Part shown: piece by piece, positions 26,059-34,776 of the stretch
Numbering within the stretch: position 1 is the first letter of the stretch
How the letters are laid out: each line of letters begins with the position of its first letter
NCBI GenBank assembly: GCA_046349215.1
Contig: JAXMCV010000003.1
Span: forward strand, 496,001-560,000
DNA from: JAJXWB01 sp046349215
GTDB lineage: Bacteria > Pseudomonadota > Alphaproteobacteria > Rhizobiales > Beijerinckiaceae
Length of the DNA stretch: 64,000 bases
Direction of reading: 5' to 3'
Notes under the pieces: model-generated
Told to the model about the DNA's origin: nothing
Databases searched by the model: none
Seen by the model: only the letters and a program-made list of their open reading frames with translations
Translations under genes and position numbers: made by a program

Positions 26059-27593
26059 GCCTCGTCCCGAAGCTTGAAGCGCTGGATCTTGCCGGTCGCC
26101 GTCTTCGGCAACGTCTCGCGCACCTCGACCCAGCGCGGATATTTCCATAGGCCGATCGCCGCCTTGACGTGATCTTTCAACGCGGCTTCGAGGCCGTCGG
26201 CGGAAACGCCAGGCTTCAGCACCACGAAGGCCTTTGGCTTCAGCAGATTGTCGTCGTCCATGGCAGGCACGACGGCGGCTTCGAGAACCGCCGGGTGGCT
26301 TGCGAGCGCGCCCTCGACCTCGAACGGAGAGACCCAGATGCCGGACACCTTGAACATGTCGTCGGCCCGGCCGCAGTAGGTGTAGCGGCCCGTCGCATCG
26401 CGCGTGTACTTGTCGGCGGTGCGCGTCCATTCGCCCTGGAAGGTCGACCGGCTTTTTTCACGCTGGTTCCAGTAGCCGTCGGCAGCGGTCGGACCGCGAA
26501 CATAGAGTTCGCCGACCTCGCCGTCCGGAACGCCCTTCTCGCCGTTCTCGTCGCGCAGATGCATTTCGTAACCAGGCACGGCGCGGCCGGATGTTCCGTA
26601 GACGATGTCGTCCGGGTGGTTCGACAGGAAGATGTGCAGCATTTCCGTGGAGCCGACGCCGTCGACGATGTCGGTGCCGAAACGCGCCTTCCACGCCTTG
26701 CCGATGTGTTCGGGCAGCGCTTCGCCGGCGGAGGTCGAGATGCGCAGGCGTGAGGAGCCCTTGTGCTGCGCGTGATCCTGATCGTGCAGCATGGCCGCGA
26801 ACAGGGTCGGCACGCCGCAGAAGATGGTCGGCTGGTGCTTCTCCAGCATGGCGAAGACCGCCGCAGGCGACGGGCGGTCGGGGTTGAGGATGGTCGTCGC
26901 GCCAACCGCCATGGGGAATGAGAGCGCATTACCGAGGCCGTAGGCGAAGAACAGCTTGGCGGCGGAATGGACGACGTCGTCCTCGCGGATGCCGAGCACA
27001 CCCTTGGCGAAGAGACGCGCTGTCTCCATCAGGCTCGTGTGGACGTGCTCGGTGCCCTTCGGCGCGCCGGTCGATCCTGACGAATAGAGCCAGAAGGCGG
27101 TTTCGTCGGGATGCGTATCGACGGTCGCGAACTCGTCCGAAGCCTTGGCCATCAGATCGGCGAATTCGAGTTCCTTGCCTTCCGCGCCCGGCCCGACGAC
27201 CACGACATGCTTGAGGTCCGGCGCCTGCGAAAGGGCCGGACGCAGCACGGGCAGCAGCGGGGCGGAGACGAACAGCACCGCCGACCGCGAGTCGGCGAGC
27301 ATGTAGGCGTACTGGTCGGTCGCCAGCAGGGTGTTCAGGCAGACGGGAATGATCCCGGCGCGGATGGAACCCAGAAAGGCGGCGGGATAGTCGACCGTAT
27401 CGAGCAGGGCCAGCGCGACACGCTGCTCCCGCCGGACGCCGAGCGCGCCCAGCACATTGGCGAATTTTCGGGAATTCGCGGCAAGCTCGCCATAGGTCAC
27501 GGTCCGGGTCGGATCGACGAACGCCGGCTTGTCCGCGCGCCCGGCGGCGATGTTGCGATCGAGCAAATCCTCGCAGGCGTTGTAGCGCGCCAT
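26055..27593 (-). CDS. bclA: Benzoate-CoA ligase
   Basis: This 512-residue AMP-forming acyl-CoA synthetase activates benzoate to benzoyl-CoA at the expense of ATP. The phosphate-binding loop YSSGSTGAPKG is at residues 170-180. TSAGEALPEHIGKAWKARFG, VDGVGSTEMLHIFLSNHPDD and the C-terminal LPKTATGKIQRFKLRDEA (Lys502) are as in benzoate-CoA ligases (BadA/BclA type). It is the first gene of a two-gene transcript with the alpha/beta hydrolase and is divergent from boxR, which places activation and regulation side by side. Confidence 0.93.
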   Translation of the reverse strand: MARYNACEDLLDRNIAAGRADKPAFVDPTRTVTYGELAANSRKFANVLGALGVRREQRVALALLDTVDYPAAFLGSIRAGIIPVCLNTLLATDQYAYMLADSRSAVLFVSAPLLPVLRPALSQAPDLKHVVVVGPGAEGKELEFADLMAKASDEFATVDTHPDETAFWLYSSGSTGAPKGTEHVHTSLMETARLFAKGVLGIREDDVVHSAAKLFFAYGLGNALSFPMAVGATTILNPDRPSPAAVFAMLEKHQPTIFCGVPTLFAAMLHDQDHAQHKGSSRLRISTSAGEALPEHIGKAWKARFGTDIVDGVGSTEMLHIFLSNHPDDIVYGTSGRAVPGYEMHLRDENGEKGVPDGEVGELYVRGPTAADGYWNQREKSRSTFQGEWTRTADKYTRDATGRYTYCGRADDMFKVSGIWVSPFEVEGALASHPAVLEAAVVPAMDDDNLLKPKAFVVLKPGVSADGLEAALKDHVKAAIGLWKYPRWVEVRETLPKTATGKIQRFKLRDEA

Positions 27594-27615
27594 GACGTCC
27601 CGTCCCCCGATTTAT

Positions 27616-27661
27616 TGAATTATATTGCAGGTATCTTCGCTTTTGGCTTGCGAGCTGTCAA
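27616..27661 (-). promoter_or_regulatory. bclA promoter with a near-match BoxR site
   Basis: On the minus strand a perfect TTGACA (27656-27661) faces bclA. A weak -10 would fall about 17 bases on, near 27633-27638. TGAATTATATTGCA at 27616-27629 is TGCA-N6-TGCA with one changed base in the far half and would cover the transcription start. A lone TGCA also occurs at 27682-27685, beside the boxR -10-like TAATAT (27670-27675). The region therefore looks set up for control of bclA and of boxR itself. Confidence 0.45.
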
Positions 27662-27697
27662 GCGGCGTGTAATATTTTTCATGCAGCCGGGAGCGCC

Positions 27698-28702
27698 ATG
27701 AGCGAAAACCACAACAAGACCGATCTCGATGCCGCCGAGGGGCCGTTCGACCGGCAGGACCCGGGCGGGGCTGATCGCGCGCGGCCCTCCCGCAATCGCG
27801 ACGACGACATCGACGCCTATCTCGTCCAGCTAGGCCAGCGCGTGAGGTCGATGCGGGCGGTGCGCGGCATGTCGCGCAAGGTGCTGGCACAGGAATCCGG
27901 CGTCTCCGAACGCTATATCGCGCAACTCGAGAGCGGGCTCGGCAACGTTTCGATCATGCTGCTGCGCCGGGTGGCCGACGCGACCGGGGCGCCCCTCGAG
28001 GATCTGGTCGCCGATCCGGCGCGGATGCCGCCGGACTGGACGCTGATCCGCGAATTGCTGCGCAAGGCTTCCCCCGAGATCATCGCCGATGTGAAGGCCG
28101 TGCTGGCCGGGCAGCCTGTCGAACGGGCGCAGCACCCCGCCCGTGTCGAAGTGGATCGCGTAGCTCTGATCGGCTTGCGCGGCGCCGGCAAATCGACGCT
28201 CGGCCGGATGGCGGCGGAAAAGCTCGGCTGGCGTTTCGTCGAGCTCAACAAGGAGATCGAGCGCGAAGCCGGCTTCTCGATCACCGAGATCTTCTCGATC
28301 TACGGTCAGGACGGCTATCGACGCTACGAGCAGGCGGCGCTGGAGCGCATCATCGCCGAGCCGGGCGCGATGGTGGTCGCCACCGGCGGCGGCATCGTCT
28401 CCGACCCGGTGACCTTCGAGCGGCTGCTCGCCAGTTTCTTCACCGTCTGGATCAAGGCCAGCCCGGGCGAGCACATGAGCCGGGTGCGCAAGCAGGGCGA
28501 CCTGCGCCCGATGGGCGCCGACAAGGCGGCCATGAGCGAGCTCATCACCATACTGCAAAGTCGCGAGCCGCTCTATTCCAGGGCGCGGGTTTCGATCGAC
28601 ACGTCGGGCGCGACCATCGATACGTCCTTGATGGCGCTGTTGCGCACGATACAGTCGTATTGCGTTTCGGGCTGCCCCTGGCAGTCCCGCAACCGCGCCT
28701 GA
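27698..28702 (+). CDS. boxR: BoxR: XRE-type regulator fused to a shikimate-kinase-like domain
   Basis: This 334-residue protein has an XRE helix-turn-helix at about residues 47-98 (GMSRKVLAQESGVSERYIAQ) and a kinase-like domain from about 150 on with Walker A GLRGAGKS (159-166). This architecture defines BoxR/BzdR, transcriptional repressors of benzoate degradation whose effector benzoyl-CoA binds the shikimate-kinase-like domain. The ATG follows GGGAG. It is divergent from bclA and is followed 67 bases later by the ABC importer genes. Predicted targets are the TGCA-N6-TGCA sites in front of boxC and the degenerate one at its own divergent promoter. Confidence 0.94.
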   Translation: MSENHNKTDLDAAEGPFDRQDPGGADRARPSRNRDDDIDAYLVQLGQRVRSMRAVRGMSRKVLAQESGVSERYIAQLESGLGNVSIMLLRRVADATGAPLEDLVADPARMPPDWTLIRELLRKASPEIIADVKAVLAGQPVERAQHPARVEVDRVALIGLRGAGKSTLGRMAAEKLGWRFVELNKEIEREAGFSITEIFSIYGQDGYRRYEQAALERIIAEPGAMVVATGGGIVSDPVTFERLLASFFTVWIKASPGEHMSRVRKQGDLRPMGADKAAMSELITILQSREPLYSRARVSIDTSGATIDTSLMALLRTIQSYCVSGCPWQSRNRA

Positions 28703-28769
28703 GCGCGGAAAAACGGGCCAAGGCGCCCACCGGACAAGGAAACGGCCAGTCGGCCACGGGGAGGAATAT

Positions 28770-29954
28770 ATGATCGACAGACGCCGCATACTCACGCTCG
28801 CCGGCGCCGCGGGCGCCACCACGTTCGCTGCGCCCTACATTCGCCCGTCCTGGGCGCAGGGTAATGCGCTGAAGGTCGGCCTGCTCCTGCCCTATTCCGG
28901 CACCTATGCGCCGCTCGGCGAAGCGATCACGCGCGCCATGGAACTCTATGTGAAGCAGCAGGGCGGCAAGCTGGGCGGCCGGGAGATCGTCTTCGTGAAG
29001 GTCGACGATGCGTCCGAACCCGCCAAGGCGACGGAGAACACCACCAAGCTCATCGCCGGCGAAAAGGTCGACGTGCTGGCGGGAACGGTTCACTCCGGCG
29101 TCGCCATGGCGATGGCGAAGATGGCGCGCGAGGACGGCCTGCCGACGCTGATCCCGAACGCCGGCGCCAACGCCATCACGCGCGCCGCCTGCGCGCCGAA
29201 CATCTTCCGGACGTCGTTCGGCAACAGCCAGGTCGGCGAAGCGACGGGCATGGCGATGCTGAAGGCCGGCATCAAGAAGGTTGTCACCGTCACCTGGAAA
29301 TATGCGGCGGGCGAGGAATCGGTCGCGGGATTCAAGAAGTCCTTCACCGCCGGCGGCGGCGAAGTCATCAAGGACATCACGCTGCCGTTCCCGGACGTCG
29401 AGTTCCAGTCGATCCTGGCGGAGGTCGGCTCGCTGAAGCCGGACGCGGTTTATTCCTTCTTCGCCGGCGGCGGCGCGCTGAAGTTCATCAAGGATTACGC
29501 CGCGGCCAAGCTCAACGAAAAGATCCCGCTCTGGGGACCGGGCTTCCTGACCGACGGCGTCGAGAAGGCGGCGGGGCCGGCCGGCGACGGCGTGAAGACA
29601 GCGCTCCACTATGTCGAAAGCCTCGACAATCCCGAGAACAAGAAGTTCGTGGCCGATTTCATGGAAGCTTACAAGGTCGCGCCCGACGTTTATGCCGTGC
29701 AGGGCTGGGATTCGATGCAGCTTCTGCGCATCGGCCTCGAAGCCGTGGGCGGCGATATCAAGAAGCGCCCTGAAATGTTCGCGGCCATGAGCAAGGCGTC
29801 GTTCAAGAGCCCGCGCGGTCCCTTCAAGCTCGGGACGTCGCATAACCCGATCCAGAATTTCTACCTGCGCGAATTGCGCGGCGGCGAGAACAAGTACATC
29901 GGGATCGCCGCGGAAATGCTGGCGGACGAACCGACGGGCTGCAAGCTCAGCTGA
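28770..29954 (+). CDS. ABC transporter substrate-binding protein (LivK/type 1 fold)
   Basis: This 394-residue protein has a twin-arginine-like leader, DRRRILTLAGAAGATTFAAP, ending IRPSWAQ-GN, so it is probably exported folded by the Tat system. The mature protein is a type 1 periplasmic binding fold (LKVGLLLPYSGTYAPLGEAI, FVKVDDASEPAKATENTTKL). It lies directly after boxR and heads the importer operon, so benzoate or another aromatic acid is the likely ligand, by inference from context. The ribosome-binding site is GGGGAGGAA. A strong hairpin follows the stop. Confidence 0.9.
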   Translation: MIDRRRILTLAGAAGATTFAAPYIRPSWAQGNALKVGLLLPYSGTYAPLGEAITRAMELYVKQQGGKLGGREIVFVKVDDASEPAKATENTTKLIAGEKVDVLAGTVHSGVAMAMAKMAREDGLPTLIPNAGANAITRAACAPNIFRTSFGNSQVGEATGMAMLKAGIKKVVTVTWKYAAGEESVAGFKKSFTAGGGEVIKDITLPFPDVEFQSILAEVGSLKPDAVYSFFAGGGALKFIKDYAAAKLNEKIPLWGPGFLTDGVEKAAGPAGDGVKTALHYVESLDNPENKKFVADFMEAYKVAPDVYAVQGWDSMQLLRIGLEAVGGDIKKRPEMFAAMSKASFKSPRGPFKLGTSHNPIQNFYLRELRGGENKYIGIAAEMLADEPTGCKLS

Positions 29955-29980
29955 GTCAGGCACACCGCTTGCCAGAGAGT

Positions 29981-30004
29981 GCGGGAGCGAAAATTCGCTC
30001 CCGC
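29981..30004 (+). other. Strong hairpin between binding-protein and permease genes
   Basis: GCGGGAGCGAA (29981-29991), two A bases and TTCGCTCCCGC (29994-30004) form a perfect 11-bp stem 27 bases after the stop of the binding-protein gene. There is no T-run after it. In ABC importer operons such structures commonly protect the upstream message or reduce read-through, giving more binding protein than permease. Confidence 0.7.
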
Positions 30005-30024
30005 TCCAACATGATTGCGCCCGC

Positions 30025-30885
30025 ATGAGCCTCATCCTCGTCCAGATCCTGAACGGACTGCAGTACGGACTGCTGCTGTTTCTCGCAGCCAGCGGGTTGA
30101 CGCTCGTCTTCGGCATCCTCGGCGTCATCAATCTCGCGCACGGGTCGTTCTACATGCTCGGCGCCTATGCCGCGCTGACGCTGACTTCGCATCTGGGCGA
30201 CATATTTCTTGCGCTCGCAGCCGGCATCCCGCTCGGCTTCCTGTTCGGCGCGGCGATCGAATGGCTGTTCATCCGCCATCTCTACAAGCGCGATCATCTG
30301 CAGCAGGTATTGCTCACCTTTGCGCTCATTCTCGTATTCAACGAGATTCAGCAAAGCGTCTGGGGCAATCATCCGCTCTCCATACCCATGCCGAAATATC
30401 TGTCGTCCAGCATCTCGCTGACGCCGGAACTCGGCTATCCCGTCTATCGCATCGCGCTGATGGCGATCTGCGTCGCGCTGGCGCTGGCGATGATGTTCGT
30501 CATCCAGCGCACCAAGATCGGCGGACTGATCCGCGCCGCGGAATCCAATCCGGAGATGGTCGAGGCGCTCGGCTTCGATTCCCGCATCCTGTTCCGGATG
30601 GTGTTCGCGGCCGGCGCAGCCCTGGCGGTCGCGGCCGGCATCCTCGCCTCGCCGGTCGAGAGCGCCTATCCCGGGATCGGCGACCGCGTGCTCATCATTT
30701 CCTTCGTCGTCGTGGTGATTGGCGGCATTGGCTCCATTCGCGGGGCGTTTCTCGGCTCGCTGCTGATCGGGCTGGCGGACGCATTCGGAAAGGTATTCGT
30801 TCCGAAATTCTCCAGCGTCATGATCTATGCGCTGATGGCGCTGGTCCTGGTGTTGCGGCCGTCAGGCCTGTTCGGGAGGTCGTGA
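30025..30885 (+). CDS. ABC transporter permease, LivH family
   Basis: This 286-residue inner-membrane protein has about eight helices. It begins SLILVQILNGLQYGLLLFLA, and carries GVINLAHGSFYMLGAYAALT, the LivH signature, and RAAESNPEMVEALGFDSRIL, the cytoplasmic EAA-like loop that meets the ATPases. It pairs with the permease domain of the next gene, which begins two bases after this stop. The length is normal. Confidence 0.93.
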   Translation: MSLILVQILNGLQYGLLLFLAASGLTLVFGILGVINLAHGSFYMLGAYAALTLTSHLGDIFLALAAGIPLGFLFGAAIEWLFIRHLYKRDHLQQVLLTFALILVFNEIQQSVWGNHPLSIPMPKYLSSSISLTPELGYPVYRIALMAICVALALAMMFVIQRTKIGGLIRAAESNPEMVEALGFDSRILFRMVFAAGAALAVAAGILASPVESAYPGIGDRVLIISFVVVVIGGIGSIRGAFLGSLLIGLADAFGKVFVPKFSSVMIYALMALVLVLRPSGLFGRS

Positions 30886-30886
30886 C

Positions 30887-32668
30887 GTGCTGCGCACGCC
30901 GTCCAAACGCGCGCTGATCCTGCTCGCCTGCCTCGCGGTCGTCTTTCTCGCGTTGCCGTTTTTCCTCGGACCCTACGGCGTCAAATTCGCGACGCGACTC
31001 GTCATCCTGTCGCTCTTCGTGGTCAGCCTCGATTTCATCCTTGGTCTGGCGGGACTTGTTTCGTTCGGACACGCCGCCTTCTTCGGCGTCGGCGCCTATG
31101 CCGTCTATTTCGTCTCCTCCGACGATGGCGCGACCAATGTCTTCGTCGCGCTCGGCGCCGGCATGGCGCTCGCCGCCTTAGCGGCGTTTGCGATCGGCGC
31201 CTTCGCCTGTCTGACGCGCGGCTTCTATTTCATCATGGTGACCCTGGCTGCTGGCCAGATGATGTTCTCGCTGTTTCACGACACCGACATCGCCAAGGGG
31301 TCCGACGGCGCCTACATCAACATCAAGCCGGACCTGACCATCGCGGGACGGACCCTGCTCGACTTCGACGATCGGCGCGCATTTTTCTATGTCTGCTGCG
31401 CCATGCTCGTCGCGACCGTGCTCATCCTTTTCTGGCTCGCGCGCACGCCCTTCGGCCGCGTCGTGCAGGGACTTAAGGCCAACGACACCCGCCTTTCGGC
31501 GATGGGCTACGACACGTACCGTTTCAAGCTCGCGGCCTTCGTCGTGTCGGGCGCCTTCGCAGGGCTGGCCGGCAGCCTGTTCGCCTGCATCGACGGTTTC
31601 GTCACCCCGGACCTTTTTTCATGGCACCAGTCTGGCCTCGCCATCATGATGGTCGTGCTGGGCGGCGCGGGTACTCTGTTCGGCCCCATTCTCGGCGTAC
31701 TCTCCTATGTCTCGCTCGAGGAGGCGCTCAAGAGCGCGAGCCTCGTCGGCGACTTCGTGTCATCGCATTGGCGTCTCGGCACCGGCGCGACGCTGGTGGT
31801 CGCGGTCCTGCTGTCGCCGGACGGTCTGGCGGGATTCCTGTGCGGGCCCGCAAAAGGGTCGGCGCCGACCAGGGACGACGGCAAGGACGACCTTCCGAAG
31901 CAGCCACGCCGGGCCATGAAGCTAGAGACGAGGAATCTGTCGCGACACTTCGGCGGCCTCAAGGCGGTCGACGGCGTGAGCGTTTCGTTCGCGCCCGATC
32001 TCATCCACGGCATCATCGGACCCAACGGCGCAGGCAAGACAACCTTCACGAATCTTCTGTCGGGCGCGCTGAAACCCTCGGCGGGCGACGTGCTGGTCGA
32101 CGGGCAGAACGTGGCGGGCTGGCCTGCGCACCGGATCGCCCGACGCGGCATCGGCCGCTCCTTCCAGCGCACCAACATCTTCCCGACATTCACTGTCGAG
32201 GAGAACTGCCGGCTCGCCGCGCAGGCCGCGCATCCCACCGTGCTGAACCTCAGCGAGCGCAATCGCGGGGCGGAGAATGCGATGGTCGCGCATGCGCTCG
32301 GCGTTGTCGGCCTCGCGGATCGCGCCCGAACGGTAGCCGGCGCGATGTCCAACGGCGAGCAACGACAACTCGAAATCGCCATGCTGATCGCGAGCGGCGG
32401 TTCGATCCTCATTCTCGACGAGCCGCTGGCCGGCATGGGTCCGGAGGAGACGCGGCGCGTCATCGAACTGCTGCGCAGCCTCAAGAAGAATCATACCATC
32501 GTACTGATCGAGCATGACATGGACGCCGTCTTCGCGGTGGCGGACACATTGACCGTGCTGGCGCTCGGTCGCTTGCTGGCGCACGGAACGCCAGACGAGG
32601 TTCGTCGGAACGACGATGTGATCGCCGCCTATCTCGGCGGCCATGCGCCCGCGGGAGCCCAGGCATGA
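30887..32668 (+). CDS. Fused ABC permease-ATPase (LivM-LivG)
   Basis: This 593-residue protein starts at a GTG behind GGGAGGT. Residues about 1-310 are a LivM-type permease (FILGLAGLVSFGHAAFFGVG, RVVQGLKANDTRLSAMGYDT). A polar linker (TRDDGKDDLPKQPRRAM) leads to a LivG-type ATPase from residue 344, with Walker A GPNGAGKT, signature MSNGEQRQLEIAMLIA and Walker B ILILDEPLAGMG. The two are usually separate genes, but permease-ATPase fusions are known in alphaproteobacteria. The stop overlaps the start of the second ATPase. Confidence 0.93.
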   Translation: MLRTPSKRALILLACLAVVFLALPFFLGPYGVKFATRLVILSLFVVSLDFILGLAGLVSFGHAAFFGVGAYAVYFVSSDDGATNVFVALGAGMALAALAAFAIGAFACLTRGFYFIMVTLAAGQMMFSLFHDTDIAKGSDGAYINIKPDLTIAGRTLLDFDDRRAFFYVCCAMLVATVLILFWLARTPFGRVVQGLKANDTRLSAMGYDTYRFKLAAFVVSGAFAGLAGSLFACIDGFVTPDLFSWHQSGLAIMMVVLGGAGTLFGPILGVLSYVSLEEALKSASLVGDFVSSHWRLGTGATLVVAVLLSPDGLAGFLCGPAKGSAPTRDDGKDDLPKQPRRAMKLETRNLSRHFGGLKAVDGVSVSFAPDLIHGIIGPNGAGKTTFTNLLSGALKPSAGDVLVDGQNVAGWPAHRIARRGIGRSFQRTNIFPTFTVEENCRLAAQAAHPTVLNLSERNRGAENAMVAHALGVVGLADRARTVAGAMSNGEQRQLEIAMLIASGGSILILDEPLAGMGPEETRRVIELLRSLKKNHTIVLIEHDMDAVFAVADTLTVLALGRLLAHGTPDEVRRNDDVIAAYLGGHAPAGAQA

Positions 32669-33381
32669 ATGGCGCCCCCTTGCTGGAGGCGCGCGGCCTC
32701 GACACGTTTTATGGTGCCAGCCACGTGCTGCGCGGGGTCGATTTTCGCGTCGGGCGTGGCGAGACCGTCAGCCTGCTCGGGCGCAACGGCATGGGCAAGA
32801 CGACCCTGCTGCGATCGCTGATGGGCCTCGTGCCGCCACGCAACGGCGAGGTCCGGCTTGCCGGCGCCGACATCCGCGGATGGCGGCCCGCCGCCATCGC
32901 GCGGGCGGGCGTCGGCTTCGTGCCGGAGGGGCGCGGCATCTTTCCCAATCTGACGGTCGAGGAAAATCTCGTCTTCGCCGAGCGCGCCGGAGCGGACGGC
33001 AAGCGCGACTGGACGCGCGACGCTATCTACGAGCTTTTTCCCCGTTTGCAGGAGCGCCGCACGAACTGGGGAAACCAGCTTTCGGGCGGCGAGCAGCAGA
33101 TGCTGACGATCGGCCGCGCGCTGATGAGCAACCCGACGCTCCTGATGGTGGACGAGGCGACGGAGGGGCTGGCGCCGCTCGTGCGCGACGACATATGGCG
33201 CACGCTCGGGCTGATCGCAGACACGGGCGTCGCCATTATCGTCGTCGACAAGAATCTCGACGACCTGAAAAAGCTCTGCCGTCGTCATGTCATTCTGGTG
33301 AAGGGCGAGATCGTCTTCGAAGGCGACACGACCGAACTCGACCGGCGCGAAGATTACGTGCGCAGCCAGCTCGGCCTGTAG
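32665..33381 (+). CDS. ABC transporter ATPase, LivF family
   Basis: This 238-residue ATPase overlaps the previous gene as ATGA. Walker A is LLGRNGMGKTTLLRSLMGLV, the signature is QLSGGEQQMLTIGRALM and Walker B is LLMVDEATEGLAPL. PEGRGIFPNLTVEENL is typical of LivF. It completes a binding protein, permease, fused permease-ATPase and ATPase set for import across the inner membrane. The operon probably ends here; the next gene follows after 75 bases. Confidence 0.94.
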   Translation: MNGAPLLEARGLDTFYGASHVLRGVDFRVGRGETVSLLGRNGMGKTTLLRSLMGLVPPRNGEVRLAGADIRGWRPAAIARAGVGFVPEGRGIFPNLTVEENLVFAERAGADGKRDWTRDAIYELFPRLQERRTNWGNQLSGGEQQMLTIGRALMSNPTLLMVDEATEGLAPLVRDDIWRTLGLIADTGVAIIVVDKNLDDLKKLCRRHVILVKGEIVFEGDTTELDRREDYVRSQLGL

Positions 33382-33456
33382 GGGCTGGACCGCCACGCGC
33401 CTTCGCCGCTATCGTTCCGGAAAAATCGCGCCGCGCGCGCAAGACGCAGGAAACGC

Positions 33457-34113
33457 ATGCTCACGCTCTATCATTGCATCAGCGCCCGTTCGTTCCGCCC
33501 CCTGTGGACGCTCGAGGAAATGGGTCTCGACTACAAGCTGGTCATGCTGCCGTTTCCGCCCCGCGTATTCTCGAAGGAATATCTGGCGATCAACCCGCTC
33601 GGCACGATCCCGACGCTGTTCGACGACGAGATGCGGATGACCGAATCCTCCGGCATCTGCCATTACCTGGCGACGAAGCACGGCCCATCGCCCCTGGCGG
33701 TCGACCTGAACGAGGCCGACTACGGCCCCTGGCTGAACTGGCAGTATTTCTCAGACGCGACGCTGACTTTTCCGCAGACGATCTTCCTGCGCTATTCGAA
33801 GCTAGAGCCGGAGGAGCGGCGCCTGCCGCAGGCCGCCGAAGATTACAGGAAGTGGTTCCTCGGCAGGTTACGGATCGTGGAATCGACGCTCGCTGATCGC
33901 CAGCACCTGGTCGCCGGGCGCTTCACCACGGCCGACATCGCCGTCGGCTATGCGCTGATGCTGGCCGAGATCCTTGGCCTTGGCGGCGACTTCGGGCCGA
34001 ACGTCAAGGCCTATTGGGAGCGGCTGAAGCAGCGCGACGGCTACCGGCGCGCCTGCGCCGTGCAGGAAAAGGCCCTGAAGGAGATGAAGGGACCAGCTGG
34101 CGTTTCGGTTTGA
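33457..34113 (+). CDS. Glutathione S-transferase family protein
   Basis: This 218-residue protein has an N-terminal thioredoxin-fold domain beginning MLTLYHCISARSFRPLWTLE, with INPLGTIPTLFDD and ESSGICHYLATKHG, the glutathione-binding pattern with the cis-Pro, and a helical C-terminal domain with TTADIAVGYALMLAEILGLG. The ribosome-binding site is AGGAA. It is upstream of a VOC protein and a flavin hydroxylase, so a role in isomerising or detoxifying an aromatic ring-cleavage product (as maleylpyruvate isomerases do) is possible. The active-site residue is not certain; Ser near residue 9 is a candidate. Confidence 0.88.
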   Translation: MLTLYHCISARSFRPLWTLEEMGLDYKLVMLPFPPRVFSKEYLAINPLGTIPTLFDDEMRMTESSGICHYLATKHGPSPLAVDLNEADYGPWLNWQYFSDATLTFPQTIFLRYSKLEPEERRLPQAAEDYRKWFLGRLRIVESTLADRQHLVAGRFTTADIAVGYALMLAEILGLGGDFGPNVKAYWERLKQRDGYRRACAVQEKALKEMKGPAGVSV

Positions 34114-34202
34114 TCTGGATCGAAGCAGGCCAGTCCGGCCGCGCATAGGGATGGGCAGGCCCGGCGGAGACCGGGGCTAAGAGGAATGCCCAGGAGAGAC
34201 CG

Positions 34203-34745
34203 ATGAAAGTCGAAAAGTTTCATCACGTCGCGTTTCGCTGCAAGGACGCGAAGGAAACCGTCGAGTTCTACAAGAAGGTCCTCGACATGGACCTGATCGG
34301 GGCGATCGCCGAGGACCACGTGCCCTCGACCAAGGCGCCCGATCCCTACATGCACATCTTTCTCGACGCCGGGAACGGAAACATCCTCGCCTTCTTCGAA
34401 CTGCCCAACTCGCCGCCGATGGGCCGCGATCCCAATACGCCGGAATGGACCCAGCACATCGCCTTCCAGGTGAAGGACCTCGACGCGCTCGAGGAAGCGC
34501 GCAAGCGCGCGGTCGCCGCCGGATTGGACGTCGTCGGCCCCACCGACCACACGATCTTCAAGTCGATCTATTTCTTCGATCCGTCCGGCCACAGGCTCGA
34601 GGTTGCGACCTGGACGACCAATCCCGACCAGATGCAGCGCATGACCTCGGTCGCCCACGACATGATCGAGGAATGGTCGCGGACGAAGAAGCCGCCGCGT
34701 CACACGGCATGGCTGCACGAGAAGGAATTCGAGAAGATCAACTGA
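34203..34745 (+). CDS. VOC family protein, possible ring-cleavage dioxygenase
   Basis: This 180-residue protein follows GGAGAGACCG. It has the four metal-type positions of VOC enzymes: His8 in KFHHVAFRCKDAKETVEFYK, a Glu in ILAFFELPNS, His in EWTQHIAFQVKDLDALEEA, and Glu in PSGHRLEVATWTTN. A helical tail of about 40 residues follows, longer than in simple glyoxalases. With a flavin hydroxylase 31 bases downstream and a GST upstream it may open an aromatic ring, but glyoxalase-like chemistry is not excluded. Confidence 0.8.
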   Translation: MKVEKFHHVAFRCKDAKETVEFYKKVLDMDLIGAIAEDHVPSTKAPDPYMHIFLDAGNGNILAFFELPNSPPMGRDPNTPEWTQHIAFQVKDLDALEEARKRAVAAGLDVVGPTDHTIFKSIYFFDPSGHRLEVATWTTNPDQMQRMTSVAHDMIEEWSRTKKPPRHTAWLHEKEFEKIN

Positions 34746-34776
34746 CGCTCTAAGCCGTCGCCGGCCGGGAGGGCCG

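Noticed and set aside
34203..34745. Calling this VOC protein 4-hydroxyphenylpyruvate dioxygenase
   Set aside because: At 180 residues it is half the length of that enzyme and lacks its second domain.
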